DNA of 64,000 nt from Frigidibacter sp. (GTDB lineage Bacteria > Pseudomonadota > Alphaproteobacteria > Rhodobacterales > Rhodobacteraceae). The notes under the pieces were generated by a model, which ran no database searches, had not been told where the DNA came from, and saw only the letters and a program-made list of their open reading frames with translations. Location of the stretch: positions 27,502 through 91,501 of the forward strand of contig NZ_JAUYTT010000011.1 of assembly GCF_030695035.1 (NCBI RefSeq), read 5' to 3'. A program made the position numbers and the translations under genes. This document shows positions 16,669 through 24,480 of the stretch, piece after piece (the first letter of the stretch is position 1; every line of letters begins with the position of its first letter).

Positions 16669-19158
16669 ATGAGCCGATTTGATGAAGATGATGCCTTCGA
16701 AGGCGCCGCCGCCGCTGTTCCGCAGAGCCTGTCGCAACGGGCGATGGCGGGGGCTGCGGGCGTTCGCGGCACGGCCTATCTGGATGACCTGAACCCCGCA
16801 CAGCGCGAGGCGGCCGAGGCACTGGATGGCCCGCTGCTGATGCTGGCCGGCGCAGGCACCGGCAAGACCAAGACGCTGATGGCCCGGATCGCGAATCTGG
16901 TGGCGACGAACCGTGCGCGGCCGAACGAGATTCTGGCGGTGACCTTCACCAACAAGGCCGCGCGCGAGATGCGCGACCGGCTGGCGAATGCGCCGTTCGG
17001 GGTGCTGGAGCCGCTGCGCTGGATGGGCACGTTCCACTCAATCAGCGTGAAGATCCTTCGCCGCCATGCCGAACTGGCGGGGCTGAAGTCGAGCTTCACG
17101 ATTCTGGATACTGATGACCAGATCCGGCTGATGAAGCAGGTCATCAACGCCGCCAATATCGACGAAAAGCGCTGGCCGGCGCGGCAGTTGGCCGGGATCA
17201 TCGACGGCTGGAAGAACCGGGCGCTGACGCCGGGCAATGTGCCCAATGCCGAGGCCGCCGCGTTCGGTAATCGCGGGACGGAGCTTTACACCGCCTATCA
17301 GGACCGCCTGCGCAGCCTGAACGCCGTCGATTTCGGCGACCTGCTGCTGCATGTGGTGACGATCTTTCAGGCCCATCCGGACGTGCTGGCCCAGTATCAG
17401 CGCTGGTTCCGCTACATCCTTGTCGACGAGTATCAGGATACCAACGTCGCCCAATACCTGTGGCTGCGGCTGCTGGCGCAGGGGCACAAGAACATCTGCT
17501 GCGTGGGCGATGATGACCAGTCGATCTATGGCTGGCGCGGGGCCGAGGTGGGGAACATCCTGCGGTTCGAGAAGGATTTTCCGGGCGCCAAGGTGATCCG
17601 GCTGGAGCAGAATTACCGCTCGACCCCGCATATCCTCGCCGCCGCCTCCTCGGTGATCGCGCAGAATGCCGGGCGGCTTGGCAAGAGGCTGTGGACCGAG
17701 GAACAGGCCGGCGAGAAGGTGCGGCTGATCGGCCATTGGGATGGCGAGGAAGAGGCGCGCTGGATCGGCGAAGAGGCCGAGGCGCTGCAGCGGGGCTCGC
17801 GCCGGATGGGGCCGGTGTCGCTGAACGGGCAGGCGATTCTCGTGCGCGGAAGCAGCCAGATGCGGGCCTTCGAGGACCGCTTCCTGACCATCGGCCTGCC
17901 CTACCGCGTTGTCGGCGGCCCGCGATTCTATGAGCGGGCCGAGATCCGCGATGCGATGGCCTATTTCCGGCTGGCGGTCAGCCCCGAGGATGATCTGGCG
18001 TTTGAGCGGATCGTGAACACCCCCAAGCGCGGGCTGGGGGACAAGGCGCAGCAGGTGATCCAGATGACCGCCCGCGCCGATGGCACCAGCCTGCTGGAGG
18101 GCGCGCGCTATGCGGTCGCCGCTGGCAAGCTTGGCGGCAAGGGCGCGGCCGAACTGCGGCGGTTCGTGGAGAATGTGGACCGCTGGCACAAGGCGATTGC
18201 CGCGGCGAGCCCGGCAACGGCGCGCAGCCCGGCGGATGATGATGACGAGCTGATCGAGCTGGAGGACGCCTCGGTTCCGCCCGCGCATGACCATTCCCAT
18301 GTGCGGCTGGCCGAGGAGATTCTGGAGGATTCGGGCTACATCGCCATGTGGCAGAACGACAAGACGCCCGAGGCGGCGGGGCGGCTGGAGAACCTCAAGG
18401 AGCTGGTCAAGGCGCTGGAGCAGTTCGACAATCTGCAAGGCTTCCTCGAGCATGTGGCGCTGATCCTCGACAATTCCTCGGAGGAGGAATCGGAGAAGAT
18501 CACCATCATGACCCTGCACGCCGCCAAGGGGCTGGAGTTTCCGGTGGTGTTCCTGCCGGGCTGGGAGGACGGGTTGTTCCCCAGCCAGCGGTCGATGGAT
18601 GAAAGCGGGCAGAAAGGGCTCGAGGAGGAGCGGCGGCTGGCCTATGTCGGCATCACCCGCGCCGAGGAGCTGTGCACGATTTCCTTTGCCGGCAACCGGC
18701 AGGTCTATGGCCGCTGGCAAAGCCAGATGCCCTCGCGCTTCATCGACGAATTGCCCGAGGCGGATGTCGAGGTGCTGACGCCGCCGGGGCTTTATGGCGG
18801 CGGCTATGGCGCGGCGGCGGGGTTTGGTAGCAGCGCGGGCGGGTCATCGGGCGGCTCTTCGGTCGAGGCGCGGGCGGCGAAGGCCGATGTCTACAACTCG
18901 CCGGGTTGGCGGCGGCTGCAGGACCGGGCGGGGAGCCGGCCCGTGAGCCAGCCGCGCGAATCGCGGCATACGGTGATCGATCTGGATGCGGTTTCGGCCT
19001 TCGACATCGGCGACCGGGTGTTCCACCAGAAGTTCGGCTATGGCGTGGTGCAAGAGATCGAAGGCGACAAGCTGGCGGTGGCGTTCGGGACCGGGGTCAA
19101 GAAGATCGTCGCAGGATTCGTGGTGGCGGCTGCCGATGCGGATGACGTGCCGTTCTGA
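16669..19158 (+). CDS. uvrD: ATP-dependent DNA helicase, UvrD/PcrA type
   Basis: 829 aa superfamily 1A 3'-5' helicase for excision and mismatch repair. After a 40-residue Ala-rich leader come the Q motif LNPAQREAAE, Walker A GAGTGKT (about 61-67), motif Ia VTFTNKAAREMRDR, Walker B ILVDEYQDTN, motif III VGDDDQSIYGWRGA, motif IV EQNYRS, motif V TLHAAKGLEFPVVF and motif VI EEERRLAYVGITRA. The C-terminal DIGDRVFHQKFGYGVVQEIEG is the Tudor-like RNA polymerase-contacting domain. It is divergent from pyc across 249 bp; TTGACT at about 16629 has no convincing -10. Confidence 0.97.
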   Translation: MSRFDEDDAFEGAAAAVPQSLSQRAMAGAAGVRGTAYLDDLNPAQREAAEALDGPLLMLAGAGTGKTKTLMARIANLVATNRARPNEILAVTFTNKAAREMRDRLANAPFGVLEPLRWMGTFHSISVKILRRHAELAGLKSSFTILDTDDQIRLMKQVINAANIDEKRWPARQLAGIIDGWKNRALTPGNVPNAEAAAFGNRGTELYTAYQDRLRSLNAVDFGDLLLHVVTIFQAHPDVLAQYQRWFRYILVDEYQDTNVAQYLWLRLLAQGHKNICCVGDDDQSIYGWRGAEVGNILRFEKDFPGAKVIRLEQNYRSTPHILAAASSVIAQNAGRLGKRLWTEEQAGEKVRLIGHWDGEEEARWIGEEAEALQRGSRRMGPVSLNGQAILVRGSSQMRAFEDRFLTIGLPYRVVGGPRFYERAEIRDAMAYFRLAVSPEDDLAFERIVNTPKRGLGDKAQQVIQMTARADGTSLLEGARYAVAAGKLGGKGAAELRRFVENVDRWHKAIAAASPATARSPADDDDELIELEDASVPPAHDHSHVRLAEEILEDSGYIAMWQNDKTPEAAGRLENLKELVKALEQFDNLQGFLEHVALILDNSSEEESEKITIMTLHAAKGLEFPVVFLPGWEDGLFPSQRSMDESGQKGLEEERRLAYVGITRAEELCTISFAGNRQVYGRWQSQMPSRFIDELPEADVEVLTPPGLYGGGYGAAAGFGSSAGGSSGGSSVEARAAKADVYNSPGWRRLQDRAGSRPVSQPRESRHTVIDLDAVSAFDIGDRVFHQKFGYGVVQEIEGDKLAVAFGTGVKKIVAGFVVAAADADDVPF

Positions 19159-19212
19159 GGAACTCTTGCCCGGGCGCGCGGGTTTCTTCCGTTGAAACGG
19201 AAGGAGACCGCG

Positions 19213-19473
19213 ATGACATCCAAGACAACGCGTGACCATGACACGATTCGCAACTGGGCCGAGGCGCGGGGCGGCCGGCCCTCCCGCGTAGAGGGCGACG
19301 GCAATGGCGGGCTGCTGCGACTGGATTTCGGCGAGCCCGAAGAGGCGCTGGAAGAGATCAGCTGGGAGGAGTTCTTTGCGATCTTCGATGATCGGGAACT
19401 CGAGTTCATCTATGAGGACCATCTTGCCTCGGGCGAGGAAAGCCAAGTCAACAGGTTCATCCGTACGGACTGA
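19213..19473 (+). CDS. Small conserved acidic protein of unknown function
   Basis: 86 aa from ATG 19213, which has GGAAGGAG six bases upstream. It contains RNWAEARGGRPSRVEG, then GLLRLDFGEPEEALEEISWEEFFAIFDD and a charged C-terminus. Small alphaproteobacterial proteins with this layout are sometimes labelled 1,4-alpha-glucan branching enzyme in annotations, which its size makes implausible. No signal or membrane segment is seen. It follows uvrD on the same strand after 54 bp and ends at a bidirectional terminator. Confidence 0.75.
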   Translation: MTSKTTRDHDTIRNWAEARGGRPSRVEGDGNGGLLRLDFGEPEEALEEISWEEFFAIFDDRELEFIYEDHLASGEESQVNRFIRTD

Positions 19474-19487
19474 AGTCGATTCGGCTG

Positions 19488-19522
19488 AAAGCGGCGGCGC
19501 GGGTTACACCGGCCGCCGCTTT
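19488..19522. terminator. Bidirectional Rho-independent terminator
   Basis: AAAGCGGCGGC and GCCGCCGCTTT pair perfectly (11 bp), with A/T at the outer ends so either strand gives U residues. It lies between the small protein gene (+) and the benE-like gene (-) and overlaps the last codons of the latter. Confidence 0.8.
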
Positions 19523-20658
19523 GCCTTGTCCAGCGCATGGACGACCAGCCCGGCGATCAGCCCCCAGAAGGCCGCGCCGATGCCGAAGACGGCAACCCCG
19601 GACGCGGTGACGATCAGCGTGGTGCCGGCGGCGAAGCGGGTGTCCATCGCGGCAAAGGCGGCGCTGGCCGCGCCAAGGAAGGGCGCGATCAGCGCGAGGC
19701 CGGCGATGGTGGCGACGAGGGCGGCGGGCATGGCGCCGATCAAGGCCAGGATCACCGGGCCGAACAGGCCAAGCGCCACCCAGATCCCGGCATAGACCAG
19801 CCCCACCTTCCAGCGCTGCGTCCGGTCGGGATGGACGTCGTCGCCGAGGCAGATCGCTGCGGTGATTGCGGCCATGCTGATGGTATGGGCGCCGAAGAAG
19901 GCGGTGAGCGCCGAGAGCCCGCCTGTCACCGTCAGCGCCTGCCGCACCGGGGGCGTGTAGCCGGCGGCGCGCAGAACGGCGAATCCGGGCAGGTTCTGCG
20001 AAGCCATCGTGACAAGGTAGAGCGGCAGGCCGAGGCCGATCAGCGCGCCGATGTCGAAATCGGGCGCGATGAAGGTCAGGCGCGGCAGGGTGAAGGTGAG
20101 ATCGGGCAGCGCCGCGGCGCCGGGCAGGGCGAAGCTGAGGATCAGCCCGGTCGCCAATGCTGCCAGCACCGCTTGGGCCGGGCTGAACAGGCGCACGCCG
20201 AGGAAGACTGCGACCACCGGCAGGATCAGCGCGGGTGCGGCGGCGGCATGGCCGGGGACGGCGAGGCAGAAGGGCAGCAGCACGCCGGCCAGCATTGCGG
20301 CGGCCACGGCATCGGGCAGCGCGGCGATCATCCGGCCGAGCGGGCGGAGGCCTCCGGTCAGCGCGATCAGCAGGCCGGCGAAGACGAAGGCGGCAACGGC
20401 CTCGGCCATACTCAGCCCCTGCGAGGCGGCGACGAGCGCGGCGCCGGGGGTGGACCAGGCCAGCACGATGGGTATCCGTGCCCTGAGGCTTAGAAAAGCT
20501 GAGCCTGCGGCCTTGGCAAGGCAGATGGCGAAAATCCAGGAGCCGGTTTGTTCGGGGGTTGCGCCCACGGCCTGCGCGGCGGCGAGCAGCAGGGCGATGG
20601 TGCTGCCATAGCCGACAAGCGCCGCGACCAGCGCCGCCGAAAAGAGGGAAATCCGCAT
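19504..20658 (-). CDS. BenE-family benzoate/H+ symporter-like membrane protein
   Basis: 384 aa from ATG 20658. The hydrophobicity suggests 10 to 12 membrane spans, starting with MRISLFSAALVAALVGYGST. ARIPIVLAWSTPGAALVAAS, LPLYLVTMASQNLPGFAVLR and FFGAHTISMAAITAAICLG are BenE signatures. Members carry benzoate, but many homologues outside benzoate clusters have unknown cargo, and no aromatic catabolism gene lies nearby. The frame can be extended upstream to 21231 through repeat-rich DNA, which I reject. About 440 bp of inverted-repeat DNA precede it. Confidence 0.85.
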   Translation of the reverse strand: MRISLFSAALVAALVGYGSTIALLLAAAQAVGATPEQTGSWIFAICLAKAAGSAFLSLRARIPIVLAWSTPGAALVAASQGLSMAEAVAAFVFAGLLIALTGGLRPLGRMIAALPDAVAAAMLAGVLLPFCLAVPGHAAAAPALILPVVAVFLGVRLFSPAQAVLAALATGLILSFALPGAAALPDLTFTLPRLTFIAPDFDIGALIGLGLPLYLVTMASQNLPGFAVLRAAGYTPPVRQALTVTGGLSALTAFFGAHTISMAAITAAICLGDDVHPDRTQRWKVGLVYAGIWVALGLFGPVILALIGAMPAALVATIAGLALIAPFLGAASAAFAAMDTRFAAGTTLIVTASGVAVFGIGAAFWGLIAGLVVHALDKAKRRPV

Positions 20659-21088
20659 GGTGATCCGTGCCTGCCGCGAGTTGCGGCGGACTATGCGGCG
20701 GGGGGAATGCGGCGGCAAGGGGTGGGGGCTGGGTTGGAGGGGGAAGGGAGGAACTGCCGCTTGGCGTCCCGTTTGCATCGCTCTCCTTGGCGAAGGCCAT
20801 CGCCTTCGCCACGCGGTGCCATGTCCAATTGCACCGGACGGGCCCCCAAAGGGCCCGGCCAGCGCCCGCCCCGCCCCTGGCGGGCGCTTCTCGCCCGCCA
20901 GGTCGGGCGCTGGCCTCATTCGGTTTCGCGTTGCCATCGGCTCCGGGCGATGCGCCGCGCACGGGCGGGGGCGAGGCAGTGCCTCGCCTTGTCCCGCCCG
21001 AATACAGCGTTCCGAGGTTGATAGGCGCCCGTGGGACAACCTGCGGCATGAGCGCCGCCAGATATTTCGGTGAAATCGGCAATCCTCA
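20659..21088. other. Non-coding stretch rich in inverted repeats
   Basis: 430 bp between the benE-like start and the end of the cuckoo RNA array. It holds three strong palindromes: GGCGAAGGC/GCCTTCGCC (20789-20810), the nested hairpin 20857-20915 and CGGGCGGG...CCCGCCCG around GCGAGGCA/TGCCTCGC (20962-21000). I see no supported gene. Confidence 0.7.
20857..20915. repeat. Large nested inverted repeat
   Basis: Outer arms GGCCAGCGCCCG and CGGGCGCTGGCC (12 bp) enclose inner arms CCTGGCGGGC and GCCCGCCAGG (10 bp) with a 7 nt loop. Both stems are perfect, and the total span is 59 bp. Confidence 0.8.
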
Positions 21089-21167
21089 AAAACGAACGGC
21101 GGTGCCCAGGGAGGAGGAGGGGCACCGCCGTTCTTAACGCCGACCCCAGGGAGGAGGAGGGGGCCTT
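21089..21167 (-). ncRNA. Predicted cuckoo (CcsR-like) sRNA 5 with terminator
   Basis: Transcribed leftwards. A short hairpin (21143-21166) is followed by a long one with 12 bp arms AACGGCGGTGCC/GGCACCGCCGTT (21096-21133). Both loops carry CTCCTCCTCCC. Five T residues follow on the minus strand (21093-21089), so the last hairpin also ends transcription of the whole array. Confidence 0.8.
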
Positions 21168-21178
21168 CGTATGCTTGG

Positions 21179-21264
21179 TGAAGGGAGCAGTGGCGCCTCA
21201 GGGAGGAGGAGGAGGCGCCACTGTCCTTCACAACGTCCAGCCCAGGGAGGAGGAGGGGCCGGCC
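21179..21264 (-). ncRNA. Predicted cuckoo (CcsR-like) sRNA 4
   Basis: Short hairpin 21238-21263 (CCGGCCC with GGGCTGG) and long hairpin 21179-21232. The long stem has CAGTGGCGCC/GGCGCCACTG inside and GTGAAGG/CCTTCAC outside, separated by a small internal loop. Both loops show CTCCTCCTCCC. Confidence 0.8.
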
Positions 21265-21275
21265 GTATCTTCTTG

Positions 21276-21360
21276 TGAAGGGGAGCGGTGGCGCCTCAGG
21301 GAGGAGGAGGAAGCGCCACCGTCCTTCACAACGTCCGGCCCAGGGAGGAGGAGGGGCCGT
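21276..21360 (-). ncRNA. Predicted cuckoo (CcsR-like) sRNA 3
   Basis: Short hairpin 21338-21359 (GGCCC/GGGCC) and long hairpin 21276-21330 with inner arms CGGTGGCGC/GCGCCACCG and outer GTGAAGG/CCTTCAC. It is the closest relative of unit 4 in sequence. The CTCCTCCTCCC loop occurs twice. Confidence 0.8.
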
Positions 21361-21457
21361 TCGTATTCAGGTAGGCCCGAAGGCCCGAATTTCGTGGGCC
21401 CCTGCGGGCCCGTTCAGCTTTTGGGCCCTGCGGGCCCGGGGTTCCGGTTTCGAAGAG

Positions 21458-21530
21458 CGGCGGCCCCAGGGAGGAGGAGGGGGCCGCCGCCTTCATAACG
21501 AGGCCCTCAGGGAGGAGGAGGAGAGCCATC
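21458..21530 (-). ncRNA. Predicted cuckoo (CcsR-like) sRNA 2
   Basis: Short hairpin 21503-21528 (6 bp with one G-U pair) and long hairpin 21458-21491 with arms GCGGCGGCC/GGCCGCCGC. Both loops contain CTCCTCCTCCC. Between this unit and unit 3 lie about 98 bp with three further GGGCCC-type hairpins. Confidence 0.78.
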
Positions 21531-21590
21531 GTATGCCGGGTGAACCTTCCGGTCCGTTAACATCGGACCTTGCGGTCCTTGGTATCTGGT

Positions 21591-21660
21591 GCGGCGACCC
21601 CAGGGAGGAGGAGGGGGTCGCCGCAGATTTCCGAGGCTCAGGGAGGAGGAGGAGCCTCAG
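21591..21660 (-). ncRNA. Predicted cuckoo (CcsR-like) sRNA 1
   Basis: First unit after the DUF1127 stop. Short hairpin 21634-21659 (GAGGCTC/GAGCCTC) and long hairpin 21591-21626 (TGCGGCGACC/GGTCGCCGCA), seven bases apart. Both loops carry CTCCTCCTCCC, a perfect match to the anti-Shine-Dalgarno core. Confidence 0.82.
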
Positions 21661-21669
21661 GAAAGCGAA

Positions 21670-21891
21670 TTACTTCTCGGTGCCGTAGGCAGCTTCGGCT
21701 GCCACGCGGGTGATCATCGAGCGGTTGATGCCGAGATCGGCCAGCTCGCGGCCCGAGAGGGCCTGCAGTTCCGACAGGGTCTGACGGAACACCTTGCGGC
21801 GCTGCCGTGCGTCCTGCACGTTCTTGAAGAAAGCAGCGATGCGGTCGGCGAAGCCGTGCTCGATGCTGCGGATGTCATTTGCGAAAGCCAT
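21670..21891 (-). CDS. DUF1127 small RNA-binding-type protein (CcaF1-like)
   Basis: 73 aa, basic. The DUF1127 core is RRKVFRQTLSELQALSGRELADLGINRSMI, preceded by an N-terminal helix (MAFANDIRSIEHGFADRIAAF). In R. sphaeroides the protein encoded directly upstream of the CcsR RNAs (RSP_6037, CcaF1) is of this kind, and is reported to bind RNA and to affect sRNA processing. The gene stands directly upstream of five cuckoo RNA units with no terminator between, so protein and sRNAs probably share one transcript. Upstream, TTGTGC-N17-CATTTT (about 21966 to 21938, minus strand) might be a stress-type promoter; this is weak. Confidence 0.88.
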   Translation of the reverse strand: MAFANDIRSIEHGFADRIAAFFKNVQDARQRRKVFRQTLSELQALSGRELADLGINRSMITRVAAEAAYGTEK

Positions 21892-22152
21892 TTGCTCTGC
21901 CTCGGTTAGTATTCAGGTCAGCGCCGTGTTGCGCCGTTGAGATGAAAATGGACCCTATGCTGCAGCTGCACAATCCCCCACGCCCTCAATGCCGCCATGC
22001 GGAAAATGCATATCGCATGCTGACCTAATATTTAGCGCAAACATGGCATCTGCCGCATTTCACAGCGCTTTGAGGAGGCATTAGGGTGGTTTGGCTTGCC
22101 CTTGCTGGCAGGGATGCCACAGTGCCCGCCGAAACGTCCCGGAGGCCGTAAA

Positions 22153-23247
22153 ATGACCGTTACCAAAGACACCGTCCTTGCCGCGCTTGCCCGCATCCGC
22201 CTGCCCTCGGGCCGCGATCTTGTGGCCGAGGATATGGTGCGCGCGTTGCAGATCGAGGGCGACTCGCGGGGGGACTCGGTGAGATTCGTGCTTGAGGCGC
22301 CCTCGCCCGAGGCTGCGCGCGGTATGGAATCGGTGCGGGCCGCGGCGGAAGCGGCGGTGCGGGCGATCCCGGGGGTGGCTCAGGTGTCGGTCGTGCTGAC
22401 GGCGCATGGGCCGGCAGCGAAGGCGCCCCCTCCAAGCCTGAAGATTGGCGGCCACCCCACGCCGCAGGCGCCCGGCCAGACCGGGCCGCAGCGGGTGGCG
22501 GGGATCGACCGGATCCTGGCCATCGCCTCGGGCAAGGGCGGGGTCGGCAAATCGACCGTCTCCTCGAACCTCGCGGTGGCGCTGGCGCGGGCGGGGCGGC
22601 GGGTCGGGCTGCTGGATGCCGATATATACGGTCCCTCGCAGCCGCGGATGATGGGCGTTTCCGGCCGCCCGGAATCGCCCGATGGCAAGACGATGATCCC
22701 CCTGCACGCGCATGGGGTGACGGTGATGTCGATCGGGCTGCTGCTGAAAGAGGGTGAGGCGGTGGTCTGGCGCGGGCCGATGCTGATGGGCGCGTTGCAG
22801 CAGTTGCTGGGGCAGGTGGCCTGGGGCGAGCTCGACGTGCTGATCGTCGATCTGCCGCCTGGCACCGGCGATGTGCAGCTGACGCTGTGCCAGCGCACGC
22901 ATCTGACCGGGGCGGTGGTGGTGTCGACCCCGCAGGACGTGGCGCTGCTGGATGCGCGGCGGGCCATCGACATGTTCGCCAAGCTCAAGACCCCGGTGCT
23001 GGGGCTGATCGAGAACATGTCCTCTTATATCTGTCCGAACTGCGGGCATGAGGCGCATATCTTCGGCCATGGCGGGGTGCGGGCCGAGGCGGCGAAGCTG
23101 GGCCTGCCGTTCCTGGGGGAGATTCCCCTCAGCCTCGACGTGCGGCTGGCCGGCGATGCCGGCACACCCATTGCCGCGGGCGAGGGGCCGATTGCCGAGG
23201 CCTATGCCACGCTGGCGCAGCGGTTGATCGACGGCGGGATGGCCTGA
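22153..23247 (+). CDS. mrp: Mrp/ApbC-type iron-sulfur cluster carrier ATPase
   Basis: 364 aa from ATG 22153 with GGAGG seven bases upstream. The first 90 residues form a MIP18-like (DUF59) domain ([17 protein letters not shown]). The deviant Walker A loop [10 protein letters not shown] lies near residues 126-135, Walker B in [11 protein letters not shown], and [12 protein letters not shown] further on. The CxxC pair in [14 protein letters not shown] is the cluster-bridging site. Members carry Fe-S clusters to apo-enzymes in the cytoplasm. It is divergent from the DUF1127 gene across 261 bp, and a hairpin follows at 23327. Confidence 0.93.
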   Translation: MTVTKDTVLAALARIRLPSGRDLVAEDMVRALQIEGDSRGDSVRFVLEAPSPEAARGMESVRAAAEAAVRAIPGVAQVSVVLTAHGPAAKAPPPSLKIGGHPTPQAPGQTGPQRVAGIDRILAIASGKGGVGKSTVSSNLAVALARAGRRVGLLDADIYGPSQPRMMGVSGRPESPDGKTMIPLHAHGVTVMSIGLLLKEGEAVVWRGPMLMGALQQLLGQVAWGELDVLIVDLPPGTGDVQLTLCQRTHLTGAVVVSTPQDVALLDARRAIDMFAKLKTPVLGLIENMSSYICPNCGHEAHIFGHGGVRAEAAKLGLPFLGEIPLSLDVRLAGDAGTPIAAGEGPIAEAYATLAQRLIDGGMA

Positions 23248-23326
23248 ACCGGGCCTGAAAGGCGCGCCTGCCGGGATTGCATGGGCGGGGCGACGGCAGT
23301 TTAACGGGATTATGGGAAATCATGGG

Positions 23327-23352
23327 CGGCGGTCGGGATTCGGCCGCCGTTT
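23327..23352 (+). terminator. Hairpin after mrp
   Basis: CGGCGG (23327-23332) and CCGCCG (23344-23349) form a 6 bp stem followed by TTT. It is a modest Rho-independent terminator candidate 80 bp past the mrp stop. Confidence 0.5.
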
Positions 23353-23628
23353 CGAATCACCGGCGCGTGAATCGCTGTGATATTGGCGGAACATTTCGTG
23401 ATCATTAGCGGTGGCACGGAAGCTGGTCGGCCGGTCGGGTTCCGGAGCGCATTTTTTTCGGGAATTGGTGGAGCAGGGCGGGACGTCAAGCCTGGCGCCG
23501 GAATGTCCATATCTGGTGTGTATGTTCCAGAAAATGTCTATATGGGCTTCGATCCCGAGGCGGGCCTTGCCCTTCTCCGGGGCTCGTCCCTGTATCCACT
23601 CCATCCGGTCCCAGAATTACCTGTTGAT

Positions 23629-23653
23629 TACCATGAAGTCCCATGTCATCCCT
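23629..23653 (-). promoter_or_regulatory. MraZ-box-like triple direct repeat
   Basis: On the minus strand AGGGA-TGACA-TGGGA-CTTCA-TGGTA: three 5 bp words with 5 bp spacers, the 10 bp period known for MraZ boxes (TGGGN repeats). It lies just upstream of the likely leader start. Confidence 0.45.
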
Positions 23654-23669
23654 GTTCACAAGATGAACA
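23653..23669. promoter_or_regulatory. Perfect 17 bp palindrome before the mraZ leader
   Basis: TGTTCA-CAAGA-TGAACA is a perfect inverted repeat with a 5 bp centre. It could be a protein site overlapping the promoter or the first hairpin of the leader. Confidence 0.5.
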
Positions 23670-23875
23670 CGAGTAAGAGGCACCAAGACCTCAAATCGGC
23701 GAAAAGAAGTGCAGGTTTCATACAGGCGCTCGAGTTTATCGAAGACCAAAGAGATCCGGCGCGCGGGCGAGCAGACATCCCCCCAGGTGGCGCGCGTAGC
23801 CGGACATACCCAGTGATGGGACGAGGGGCGGCGGACCGGGCAGTGGCAGCAGCCCGGTCCGCCGTTGTCTTTCCG
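23670..23875 (+). ncRNA. UpsM-like 5' leader RNA of mraZ
   Basis: The region between the palindrome and the terminator-like hairpin at 23829-23864 is about 200 nt. In R. sphaeroides a leader RNA of about this size (UpsM) accumulates from the 5' UTR of the mraZ/dcw operon after premature termination. The coordinates here are inferred from landmarks only. No open frame is convincing inside it. Confidence 0.5.
23829..23874 (+). terminator. Terminator or attenuator in the mraZ leader
   Basis: CGGCGGACCGGGC and GCCCGGTCCGCCG pair perfectly over 13 bp with a 10 nt loop, followed by TTGTCTTTCC. It stands about 80 bp before mraZ, so it would stop most transcripts before the operon. Confidence 0.75.
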
Positions 23876-23946
23876 GGGGCAGGGGTCGGGCGGGGGCCTG
23901 ATCGCGCCGCGGAAAGCAGAAACACGGGCGGTGAAGGAAACCTAAG

Positions 23947-24477
23947 GTGACGGGGTCGTTCCGGGGCGAATTCAGCCAGAAAGTTGACGGAAAGGGCAGG
24001 GTGTCCATTCCGGCAGCATTTCGGCGTCACCTCGAAGAGGGCGACCCGGAGTTCCGCGCCCGGCGCGAGGCGCTGCGCGAGGATGACAAGCTCAAGGGCG
24101 GCGCCCGCTTTGTCATCGTCTACGGCGATGCCCGACGCGAATTTCTGGAATGCTATACGGTTGACGGCATGGCCGCGCTTGAAGCGCGCATCCTTGCCAT
24201 CCCGCGCGGCACCCCGCGGCGCCGTGCGCTGGAGCGGGTGTTCATCACCCTGTCCACCGTGGCCGAGATTGATGGCGATGGCCGCATCGTTCTGCCGCAG
24301 AAGCTGCGCGAGAAGCTGACGCTTGGCGAGGAAGCCGTCTTTGCCGGCACCGCCGACACCTTCCAGATCTGGCAGCCCGAAGCCTATGACCGCGACGTGG
24401 CCGAGAAGGCCGAGGAAGAGATCGAGGGCCTTGCCCCCGGTGTCGATGTCGCGGCGCTGCTGGATGGAGATGTCTGA
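23947..24477 (+). CDS. mraZ: Transcriptional regulator MraZ
   Basis: 176 aa from GTG 23947, with GAAGGAAA upstream. It has two AbrB-like swapped-hairpin domains: FRGEFSQKVDGKGRVSIPAAFR at the start and VFITLSTVAEIDGDGRIVLPQKLREKL in the middle. MraZ rings bind TGGGN repeats and repress the dcw promoter. The protein is longer than the ~150 aa E. coli form because of an acidic C-terminal tail. It is the first coding gene of the cluster, behind a structured leader, and rsmH follows 3 bp later. Confidence 0.95.
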   Translation: MTGSFRGEFSQKVDGKGRVSIPAAFRRHLEEGDPEFRARREALREDDKLKGGARFVIVYGDARREFLECYTVDGMAALEARILAIPRGTPRRRALERVFITLSTVAEIDGDGRIVLPQKLREKLTLGEEAVFAGTADTFQIWQPEAYDRDVAEKAEEEIEGLAPGVDVAALLDGDV

Positions 24478-24480
24478 GCC

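Larger units (their letters stand above)
23248..23668. other. Gene-free region before the mraZ leader
   Basis: About 420 bp, with lower GC than its surroundings. Frames of 99 and 179 codons exist but have poor starts and no recognisable motif. The region holds a hairpin past mrp (23327-23352), two TGGGN words 10 bp apart (23313-23327), and close to its end the promoter-proximal repeats described separately. Confidence 0.65.

Noticed and set aside
21096..21660. CRISPR array
   Set aside because: The repeated word is only about 14 bp, the spacing varies from a few to more than 100 bp, and the DNA between forms matched stems. No cas gene is near.
23377..23950. Small genes of 99 and 179 codons before mraZ
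   Set aside because: Both frames overlap each other and the predicted leader RNA, have no ribosome binding site and no motif, and use unusual codons for this genome.
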